From Gemella massiliensis (GTDB lineage: Bacteria > Bacillota > Bacilli > Staphylococcales > Gemellaceae), in contig NZ_LT635544.1 of assembly GCF_900120125.1 (NCBI RefSeq), positions 325,458-389,457 on the forward strand: DNA of 64,000 bases, written 5' to 3'. Positions 57,065 to 64,000 of this stretch are shown here, piece after piece (the stretch's first letter is position 1; each line of letters starts with the position of its first letter). The notes beneath the pieces were generated by a model. It did not search any database, was not told the origin of the DNA, and was given only the letters and a program-made list of their open reading frames with translations. A program made the translations under genes and the position numbers.

Positions 57065-57874
57065 TTAATCAAAATATTTTAAATAATCAACAGCTTTTTC
57101 TAATAGGGTAAAGCCTGAGCGTCTGCCCGGAACCCATTTTTTAAGACCTTCCATGTCCATCATTTCTTTATGTTTAGGATTGTTATAATCCATAGCAGAA
57201 AGAATTTGTTCCCATTTTTCTAATAGATCTTTAGGGAATCCTTCTCTTACAGAGAATATACAGTGGTCATATAGTCCGGTAGTAGAACAAACTATAATTT
57301 GGTTAGGATCTAATTTACCGCTAAGTTCCCATGAACGACGGTTATTATCAGTTGTTACACAAGCATCTACTTCACCGCGTCTTAGTGCTTCCAATGCATC
57401 ATACTCTCCACCTTCGTGGTCACCGTCTAAACCTAAAGCAACATCAAAAGTTACTTCTTTGTAATCTTTATTATACTCAAGGCCGTTTTCTCTAAGATGT
57501 TGAATCGGTATCAAACGGGCTTGAGGTGAATCAACGGCTCCGAAGCCGATTGTTTTTCCACGTAAATCTTCGGTAGTTTTTATACCGCTGTCTTTTTTAG
57601 TAAGGAAACAACTGGTTCTGTCTTGGTCAGTATCTCTCATATAGCTATAAGTAGCTTTTGAGTTAGATTTTATGTCACACTCAACAAATGCTAAAGGAGA
57701 GTTCCAAATAATATCTACTTCGCCGTCTAAAAGTGCTTTATCTTGAGAACGATAATCTTTGAAGAATACTGTTTCAATTTCCATGCCGGCTTCTTTAAAA
57801 TAGTCAGCGATAATTCCCCAAATAACAGTTACCTGTGGAGCATAAACAACAGCTCCTACTTTTATCTTACTCAT
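57065..57874 (-). CDS. PhnD-like periplasmic-binding-fold protein without signal peptide
   Basis: The 269 residues match the PhnD/phosphonate-binding (type 2 binding protein) fold: KVGAVVYAPQVTVIWGIIADYFKEAG at the start, DGEVDIIWNSPLAFVE, SGIKTTEDLRGKTIGFGAVDSPQ and EALRRGEVDACVTTDNN. There is no signal peptide or lipobox; the domain begins at residue 3, so it should stay in the cytosol. No ABC permease or ATPase is linked. It lies between the flavoprotein gene and an NhaC-like gene. It could be a sensor, a carrier or an enzyme using the binding fold; thiamine-pyrimidine synthases of the THI5/NMT1 type are one known example of such reuse. Confidence 0.8.
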   Translation of the reverse strand: MSKIKVGAVVYAPQVTVIWGIIADYFKEAGMEIETVFFKDYRSQDKALLDGEVDIIWNSPLAFVECDIKSNSKATYSYMRDTDQDRTSCFLTKKDSGIKTTEDLRGKTIGFGAVDSPQARLIPIQHLRENGLEYNKDYKEVTFDVALGLDGDHEGGEYDALEALRRGEVDACVTTDNNRRSWELSGKLDPNQIIVCSTTGLYDHCIFSVREGFPKDLLEKWEQILSAMDYNNPKHKEMMDMEGLKKWVPGRRSGFTLLEKAVDYLKYFD

Positions 57875-57924
57875 AACAATAATTCTCCTTGTTTTCTCTT
57901 TTTAAATTATAAATATAGTATGGT

Positions 57925-59046
57925 TTATTTCATGATTGCTAAATAATCTAAGTCAGCAAGTAATCTACCAAGCCAAATACGAAGTACATCAATACCGGGA
58001 GCCATAACTTGACCCGCTAGAGAATCACGCATTAAGCGTTCCATAGGTAGATGATTTCTAACATATCCGATACCGCCACAAACACGCATTCCTTCGTGCC
58101 CATTTTCAACAGCTGCTTTTGTAGATGTAACACGTGCTGCGATACAATTTTTAAATGCGTCTTCATCATTATTATCAACGCTACGAGCAGCTGAGAACAG
58201 TGTTTCACGTGCAGCATAAGCTCTTGAATATAAATCACCTAAATGAGTTTCAACAGTTTCAATTTCGGCTAAAGATTTTCCGCTTGTATATTTTCTTGAT
58301 GTTGTGTATCTAACAGCTTCATCAGCAATAGCCATAGAAATTCCGGCACAAGCCGATGCAAGACCGACAACAAAGATAAGTCTGTCGCCGTCACCGTTAC
58401 CGTCTATTTTATAGAAATGGTCAACTTTAGTATCTTTTAGATACATTTGTTCCGAAACATTTCCGCGTAAACCGACACCATTCCAACCGGCTTCATCAAA
58501 TGTTAAACCGTTGCTGTCAGCAGGAACAAGCCACAAATTAATAGTGCCGTCCACAATGGATTTTGTAATAGTTAAATAATAATCTGCTTCACGTGCAGTA
58601 GTTACGAAGCTTTTTTTACCATTTAGAATAGAGTAACCGTCATGCGGTTCTTCTGTCATATCAGGTTTGTAAAAATGTGTGCCTGATCCGGTTTCACTGT
58701 AAGCTAATCCTAAGATAATTTCTCCGCTAGCAACTTTCGGTAAAATTTCCTGTTTTAATTCTTCGCTGGCATATAATGATAGACAGTATGAACCTACATT
58801 ACTCATCATATAGCATAATGAAGCGGAAGCACAACTTTCGGCTAGACCGGTACATACTTCGGCGTGAGCTAATACCCCTTTACCTTGTCCGCCGTATTTA
58901 GTAGGGATAACCAGTCCAAAATATCCGGCATCTCTTAGCGCTTGAATTCCTTCTTTTGGGAAACGACCTTTAATGTCAACATCTTTTGCTTCCGGTAATA
59001 GATGAGTTTTCCCGAATTCTTTTGCGGTGTTATATAATGTGTCCAT
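57925..59046 (-). CDS. Acyl-CoA-dehydrogenase-fold flavoprotein lacking the catalytic Glu
   Basis: The 373-residue protein has the full fold: N-terminal helices (FPKEGIQALRDAGYFGLVIPTKYGGQG), FAD-binding YSETGSGTHF and SFVTTAREADYY, and C-terminal GGIGYVRNHLPMERLMRD. The segment after this normally contains the catalytic base (IYEGTSEIQR). Here it reads VMAPGIDVLR, so Glu becomes Ala in an ungapped alignment. The alternative Glu of isovaleryl-CoA dehydrogenase (RE-AFG) is Lys (RK-YTS). No electron-transfer flavoprotein or beta-oxidation genes are near. It may be a monooxygenase-like or other non-acyl-CoA flavoenzyme (inference). Confidence 0.82.
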   Translation of the reverse strand: MDTLYNTAKEFGKTHLLPEAKDVDIKGRFPKEGIQALRDAGYFGLVIPTKYGGQGKGVLAHAEVCTGLAESCASASLCYMMSNVGSYCLSLYASEELKQEILPKVASGEIILGLAYSETGSGTHFYKPDMTEEPHDGYSILNGKKSFVTTAREADYYLTITKSIVDGTINLWLVPADSNGLTFDEAGWNGVGLRGNVSEQMYLKDTKVDHFYKIDGNGDGDRLIFVVGLASACAGISMAIADEAVRYTTSRKYTSGKSLAEIETVETHLGDLYSRAYAARETLFSAARSVDNNDEDAFKNCIAARVTSTKAAVENGHEGMRVCGGIGYVRNHLPMERLMRDSLAGQVMAPGIDVLRIWLGRLLADLDYLAIMK

Positions 59047-59518
59047 TATTGAATTCTCCTTAAAAATTATATTAAATTTATAAATTGCATGATTGGTTAT
59101 TCTTTAGCTAAAGTATTATATTATATCACTGCAGTTTTATTGTACAATTAAAATAAAACATTGTCAATAAATATTAAAAATATGTATGTATTATTAATAT
59201 TATATTTTAAAACATAAAAAATTAGCTCATCTATACACTGAAAGGCTATATAATCAAATTTTATAAAATATCATATTAAAAATATTTTTTTAATAGGTAT
59301 TTAATATATATCGCTAATGCTGTTTTTTCTAAAGATACTACTGTAGTTTTATAGGTATAAAAGTTTGTAATTAACATCTTTTAAAATAAACTCATATAGC
59401 AGATGATAGGTATAGTAAATTTTAAAAAATATTTTTAAATATTATAGCAATATTTTTGCAATATTGTAATGAAAACTGTTATAATTGTAAATAATTATAT
59501 TATATAAGGAGGAATAAT
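59047..59518. other. Intergenic region with divergent starts
   Basis: This is AT-rich DNA between two divergent genes. A TTGCAA/TATAAT pair (59456 and 59480, 18 bp apart) with AAGGAGGAATAAT serves pepF, and a CAATATT/AATATTG inverted repeat overlaps its -35 box. I see no gene or RNA in the rest. Confidence 0.5.
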
Positions 59519-61327
59519 ATGACAGAATTATTAAGAAAAGATCAAAAACCGGAAAATACATGGGATTTATCCTCAATATTTTCAACTGACGAAGATTTTT
59601 GGAAAGAATTTAAAGCTGTGGAAAATTTTATCCCGCAAATCAAAAATTACCAAGGGAAAGTAGCACAAGGCGCAAAAGAATTGTTAGAAGTTTTTAAAAC
59701 TACTGAAGAGTGGGGGTTAAGACTTGAAACGATATTTATTTTTGCACATCTTAGAAATGATCAAGACAGCACAGATGCTGTGAATAAAGAAATGTATGCT
59801 AAAGCTAGCGGTTTGGTTGCACAATATGGTGCGGAGTGGTCGTTTTTAACACCGGAATTATTAGCTGTTGATGAAAATAAATTAAACAGCTATTTAAACG
59901 AATTAGATGATTTAAAAATATATAAATTTGAATTAGAAAAAATTAATAAAAAACGTCCGCATACATTGGATAAAGAACAGGAAAAACTTATTGCAATGGC
60001 GAGTGAGGCACTTAATGCCAGTGATGAAACATTTGCAGCTTTAAATAACACTGATGTAATATTTGATGATGTAAAAGACAGTGACGGTAATGAACATACT
60101 TTAACTCATGGTACTTATGGTGCGTATATGGAAAGTCCGGATAGAGAACTGAGAAAAAATACTTTCTTTTCATTATATAGTTATTTTGAAAAACATATAA
60201 ATACACTGGCATCTACTCTGGGAGGAAATTTAAAAGCGAAAAAATACCGTGCGGATACTCATAAATATGTTTCTACACGTAACCATGCTTTATCAGAAAA
60301 TCTTATCCCGGAAGAAGTTTATGATAATTTAGTATCGGTTGTTAATAGTCATATTGATGAATTGCATAAATACTACAAACTTCACAAAAAAGTAATCGGT
60401 TATGAAGATTTTAGATTATATGACAGATCAGTTTCGATGATTGATGGAGAACCTATTAAATTTACCTTTGAAGAAGCACGTGATATTGTGCTGGAGGCGG
60501 TAAAACCAATGGGTGAAGAGTATGTCAATGATATGCGAAAAGCATTTGAAGAGCGTTGGATTGATATTTATCCAAATAAAGGGAAACGTTCAGGTGCTTA
60601 TTCATGGGGAGGTTATAAGACAAAACCGTTTATCTTATTGAACTTTGACGGTACATTAAATGATGTTTACACATTAATTCATGAGTTAGGTCATTCTATG
60701 CACTCTTATTATACAAGAAAACATCAACCGGTGGTTTACGGCGGATATTCAATTTTTGTTGCAGAGGTTGCGTCTACATGTAATGAAGCATTATTAACAG
60801 AATATTTGTATAATAAATTCGAAAAAGAGGGTAATAAAGAAGCGATGCTAAGAGTACTTAACCAAGCATTGCAAGGTTTTGTTGGAACAGTATTCAGACA
60901 AACTCAGTTTGCAGAATTTGAACACATGATGAACCGCCATTTACAAAATGGTGGGGCATTAACGGCAGAGTTTTTAAACACGGAGTATCTAAAACTTATT
61001 AAAAAATATTACGGTGATGTATTTGAATATGATGAGGAAATTAAATATGAGTGGTCAAGGGTACCGCATTTTTATTATAACTACTACGTATATCAATATG
61101 CAACAGGATATTCGGCTGCACAAGCTCTATCACGTTTAATTTTGGAAGATAGTAAAAATGCAAAAATATATATTGATGAATTTTTATCAAAAGGGGATTC
61201 GAATTATCCTATAGCTGTTTTAAAAAATGCCGGTGTAGATATGTCTAAGCCGGAAGCTATTGAATCGGCATTACAAGATTTTGCAGAAAAAATAGCTAAA
61301 TTTGAAAAATTATATTTTGAAAAATAA
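59519..61327 (+). CDS. pepF: Oligoendopeptidase F
   Basis: The 602-residue length and the zinc site HELGHSMHSYY (His388, Glu389, His392), with a further Glu in EVASTCNEALL, identify an M3B family oligoendopeptidase F. The N-terminal LLRKDQKPENTWDLSSIFSTDEDF is typical. It cleaves peptides of about 7-17 residues in the cytosol, for nutrition or removal of signal fragments. A strong AAGGAGG precedes the ATG and a terminator follows. Confidence 0.95.
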   Translation: MTELLRKDQKPENTWDLSSIFSTDEDFWKEFKAVENFIPQIKNYQGKVAQGAKELLEVFKTTEEWGLRLETIFIFAHLRNDQDSTDAVNKEMYAKASGLVAQYGAEWSFLTPELLAVDENKLNSYLNELDDLKIYKFELEKINKKRPHTLDKEQEKLIAMASEALNASDETFAALNNTDVIFDDVKDSDGNEHTLTHGTYGAYMESPDRELRKNTFFSLYSYFEKHINTLASTLGGNLKAKKYRADTHKYVSTRNHALSENLIPEEVYDNLVSVVNSHIDELHKYYKLHKKVIGYEDFRLYDRSVSMIDGEPIKFTFEEARDIVLEAVKPMGEEYVNDMRKAFEERWIDIYPNKGKRSGAYSWGGYKTKPFILLNFDGTLNDVYTLIHELGHSMHSYYTRKHQPVVYGGYSIFVAEVASTCNEALLTEYLYNKFEKEGNKEAMLRVLNQALQGFVGTVFRQTQFAEFEHMMNRHLQNGGALTAEFLNTEYLKLIKKYYGDVFEYDEEIKYEWSRVPHFYYNYYVYQYATGYSAAQALSRLILEDSKNAKIYIDEFLSKGDSNYPIAVLKNAGVDMSKPEAIESALQDFAEKIAKFEKLYFEK

Positions 61328-61337
61328 ATATTAGTAC

Positions 61338-61375
61338 AAAAACATCGACTTGGGGTTTCCGGGTCGATGTTTTTA
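61338..61375. terminator. Terminator between pepF and the phosphoesterase
   Basis: AAAACATCGAC and GTCGATGTTTTT form an 11-bp stem with A and T tracts on both sides, between convergent genes. Confidence 0.85.
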
Positions 61376-61386
61376 CAAGGTTTACC

Positions 61387-62217
61387 TTAAAATTTTTTTA
61401 GTGTGATTATTACCAATTCTATTTGATTGTTTATTCTAAGTGGAAATGAACTGTTACCTAAACCACAAGAAACAACCAGAGTTGTATTATTTTCTTTATA
61501 TATTCCTTTTGAATATTTTGGGAAAAATCCTTGACTTGGGGAAAATACTCCGCCGATAAAAGGAATTTGCCATTGTCCGCCATGTGCATGACCGGAAAGA
61601 ACTAAGTTGAAGCCTGTGAGGACGTAATTTTTAATTTTTTCCGGGCGATGCGATAGAAGGATATTAAATTTATCATTAGAGTGTAAGTTATTTAACTTAG
61701 TATTAAAAGAGTTTCTATGGTCTAAAGATTTTTTAAAAAAGTTGTAATCTTCAACACCTGCCAAATTTATGTTTTCATTTTCTTTAGTAAGAAAAACATT
61801 AGAATTGTTTAAATTGACAATTCCAAGTTTAGCTAAAATAGTTTTAAGTTTTTCATATTCATCAGGAAGTCGTAATTCATGATTACCGGAAACAAAATAA
61901 GTCGGTGCAATCTCAGATATTTGGCTGAGAATATTGTAAACACAGTCCATGTCATTTTTGTAACTATCAAGCATATCTCCGGTAATAACTATAATATCGG
62001 GATGTTCATTTTTTAATTTTTTTATAAAAATTAAATCACTAATGCCAATTTTAGCGGAGTGAATGTCACTAATGTGAGCGATTTTAAAATTATGAAAATT
62101 TTTCGGAAGATTTTTAAACGGCAAGTTAAAATGACTTAGTTTTAATTTTTTATTTTGTTTAATTAAAGAAGCGGCACTCACAATAGATAGTGCCAATGCT
62201 AATTTTTTATAATTCAT
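61387..62217 (-). CDS. Metallophosphoesterase, YaeI/YkuE-like
   Basis: The 276-residue protein has one N-terminal hydrophobic segment (LALALSIVSAASLI) and the calcineurin-like motifs IAHISDIHSAK, DIIVITGDMLDS, YFVSGNHELR, NILLSHRPE and LVLSGHAHGGQWQIPFIGG. This group acts at the outer membrane face on phosphate esters; YaeI-like members are described as lipid phosphoesterases. It is alone, with AAAGGGGAC before the ATG. Confidence 0.88.
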   Translation of the reverse strand: MNYKKLALALSIVSAASLIKQNKKLKLSHFNLPFKNLPKNFHNFKIAHISDIHSAKIGISDLIFIKKLKNEHPDIIVITGDMLDSYKNDMDCVYNILSQISEIAPTYFVSGNHELRLPDEYEKLKTILAKLGIVNLNNSNVFLTKENENINLAGVEDYNFFKKSLDHRNSFNTKLNNLHSNDKFNILLSHRPEKIKNYVLTGFNLVLSGHAHGGQWQIPFIGGVFSPSQGFFPKYSKGIYKENNTTLVVSCGLGNSSFPLRINNQIELVIITLKKF

Positions 62218-62328
62218 GTATGTCCCCTTTATTATACTGTTTTCAATATATTTATTACAAATATTATAACATATGGGAACTTTATGATAAAATAAAAGAT
62301 GATTAATTAGATTTTGAGGATTTAGATA

Positions 62329-64000
62329 ATGATTAAGATTGATAAAATAGATAAATTTACGTTAAATAAAAAATATCCGCCAACGCCGGCACAATGGCAA
62401 GCTATAGGGATAGACGGTGCTGATATATTAGTAGCTGCGGCAGCAGGAAGTGGGAAAACGGAAGTTTTATCAGAGAGAATTTCAAGGAAAGTGGCAACAG
62501 ATAGATGGGATATTGATAAAATTTTAGTACTTACTTTTACAACGGCGGCGGCAAAAAATATGAAAGTAAGAATAGAAAATAAAATAGCAGATAGATTGTT
62601 GAGTTTTGATAACGAAGAGGCTTTGCACTTTTTAAGAAAGCAGAGAATGTTGATGAATGATGCTTTGATAACTACGATAGATAGTTTTTGCTTGAGTGTA
62701 TTGAGAAAATTTTATTATCTTGTTGAAGAAAATATTGACGGGGAAATGATTTATTTATCACCAAACTTTAATGTACTGCCAAATAGTAAGACCTTGTTAA
62801 CTCAAGTAATAAATACAGTTTTAGAAAATACTGTGGAAATTTCTCCAAAATTAACAGATATTTTATTTACAGTGTTTAATGGAAAAAAGGATATTGTAGC
62901 TAGTTTACAAGATACTTATTATAAATTGCTCACAATTCCTAACTTTGAAAATTATTTGGAAAAAGAGTTTTTGATTAATATAAATTCAACGGTTAAAAAT
63001 TTTGATGAAAGTGTCTTGTCTGAATTTAATTTGTTAACAGATTTAACAACGAATAATTCGTTGCAAACGGCAAGGCAATTTACAAAATATTTAGAAAGTT
63101 TTATAGAAAATGATAAAAATATTAGAAGAATAGAAGACATTGTTATTTCTGTCGATTTGAATAATGTAAAAAAAGAAAAAATATTCAATTTTTTTAGTGG
63201 AGATATAGAACAAGAAACGATTTTTGGTAGTAGAATAGAAAATAAGACTAAACTAAAGAAAATAGTTAATATTTTAGATGAAAATATTTTTCTAATGCAG
63301 GATACAAAACAAATTAATGCTCAGTTGCTTGAAACAACTTTTTTAGAATTAAAAAGTTATTCCGAAAAATTTAATATTTTAAGAAGTATAAAAGATTTTG
63401 CCTGTTCTTATCAAAAAATACTTAGAACAATTCATTTCGAGTTTGTAAAAACGAAGAGAAAAAGTAATTTTTTAGATTTTTCCGACTTAAATCATTTAGC
63501 AATAAAAGCTTTGACTAAAAAAGAAAATGGAAAAATGATATTAACGGCTGCTGCTAAATATTATCAAAAATATTTTTTAGAAATTTATGTAGATGAATAT
63601 CAAGATAATAATAATCTTCAGGAGTATATTCTAAACATTATTCGTGGGGAGAATGTCTATTTTTTTAGAGTAGGTGATGTAAAACAGGCGATTTATGGGT
63701 TTAGAGGTTCAAATCCGGATCTTTTTGAAGAAAAATATAATAGTTATGAAAAGTTGAATATAGAAGACTACAGCATGGAAAAAGAATATCATTTGAAAAC
63801 AACCAAAACCGGAATTTGTGTAATGTTGAAAGAAAATTTCCGCAGTGAAGTAAATGTTTTAAGTAGCTGTAACTATATTTTTAATCGACTTATGAAGAAT
63901 TTTAACGCCGGAATTAGTTATGATAAAGAAAATGCTCTTTACTATCCGGCTGTTAAAGAAAAGACGAAATTAACAATACCGACAAAGATAATAAATGGTA
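62329..64000 (+). CDS. addA: ATP-dependent helicase/nuclease subunit AddA, 3' end outside window
   Basis: The frame runs open from the ATG at 62329 to the last base (557 codons). The start TPAQWQAIGI with Walker A AAAAGSGKTEVLSERI, motif Ia VLTFTTAAAKNM, the DSFCLSVLRKF segment, Walker B EIYVDEYQDNNNLQ and motif III VGDVKQAIYGFRGSNPDLF identify AddA (RexA), a UvrD-like helicase with a C-terminal nuclease domain not seen here. With AddB it processes double-strand breaks for RecA. No addB lies upstream, where it is usually found; a phosphoesterase is divergent instead. TGAGGA precedes the start. Confidence 0.93.
   Translation, partial: MIKIDKIDKFTLNKKYPPTPAQWQAIGIDGADILVAAAAGSGKTEVLSERISRKVATDRWDIDKILVLTFTTAAAKNMKVRIENKIADRLLSFDNEEALHFLRKQRMLMNDALITTIDSFCLSVLRKFYYLVEENIDGEMIYLSPNFNVLPNSKTLLTQVINTVLENTVEISPKLTDILFTVFNGKKDIVASLQDTYYKLLTIPNFENYLEKEFLININSTVKNFDESVLSEFNLLTDLTTNNSLQTARQFTKYLESFIENDKNIRRIEDIVISVDLNNVKKEKIFNFFSGDIEQETIFGSRIENKTKLKKIVNILDENIFLMQDTKQINAQLLETTFLELKSYSEKFNILRSIKDFACSYQKILRTIHFEFVKTKRKSNFLDFSDLNHLAIKALTKKENGKMILTAAAKYYQKYFLEIYVDEYQDNNNLQEYILNIIRGENVYFFRVGDVKQAIYGFRGSNPDLFEEKYNSYEKLNIEDYSMEKEYHLKTTKTGICVMLKENFRSEVNVLSSCNYIFNRLMKNFNAGISYDKENALYYPAVKEKTKLTIPTKIING

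Overview
The window is AT-rich, low-GC Gram-positive chromosome. LPxTG cell-wall proteins with NEAT haem domains, an eight-motif histidine-triad protein with leucine-rich repeats, T-box and TPP leaders, a class 3 fructose bisphosphatase, an EcfA1-EcfA2-EcfT module and AddA-type recombination point to Bacilli. The mix of Staphylococcus-like (Isd) and Streptococcus-like (Shp, histidine triad) traits best fits a Gemella-like host. That genus call is inference.

Region 1 (1-13.9 kb) is mainly housekeeping: the end of a double ABC ATPase, whiA, a Nudix protein, sbcD-sbcC, fbp, a pentapeptide-repeat protein, truA and the ecfA1-ecfA2-ecfT vitamin transporter module. Region 2 (14-19.1 kb) is one tight run: Sua5/YwlC, a GT2 glycosyltransferase, a polytopic GT-C-like membrane protein, a secreted leucine-rich-repeat protein and a DUF956 protein. 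It is probably an envelope glycosylation unit.

Region 3 (19.2-34.9 kb) is an iron and haem acquisition island on the minus strand. It has a TetR regulator, an IsdE/IsdF-like haem ABC transporter with its ATPase, a membrane-anchored NEAT-Shp fusion, a two-NEAT LPxTG protein, a frameshifted NEAT LPxTG gene and a 1100-residue NEAT LPxTG protein with a 44-asparagine tract. Three Fur-box-like sites mark the surface-protein promoters. A TPP-riboswitch thiamine salvage operon (tenA-thiD-thiM-thiE) sits inside the island on the plus strand. Haem would pass from the LPxTG proteins to the NEAT-Shp protein, then IsdE, then the permease.

Region 4 (35-44.9 kb) is plastic. An intact IS with 26-bp imperfect ends and a 25-bp target duplication is followed by a hydrolase, a T-box-controlled metQ, a prepilin peptidase, radC and a decaying ABC-transporter patch. 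In that patch one ATPase has a Glu in place of the Walker A Lys and runs into an inverted IS fragment. Next come an array of hairpins with a shared loop sequence and a HAD gene broken by an in-frame stop.

Region 5 (44.9-64 kb) holds rlmH, two membrane proteins (one an AGCS symporter), T-box-serS, the large histidine-triad/LRR protein, a sulfurtransferase, a GNAT enzyme, an unusual operon (acyl-CoA-dehydrogenase-fold protein lacking the catalytic Glu, leaderless PhnD-like protein, NhaC-like antiporter), pepF, a phosphoesterase and the start of addA.

The most unusual items are the hairpin array (43.8-44.1 kb), the flavoprotein/PhnD/NhaC operon (55.6-59.0 kb), the NEAT-Shp haem relay with MxxxM NEAT domains, and a promoter-palindrome-terminator unit with no gene (19.26-19.43 kb).
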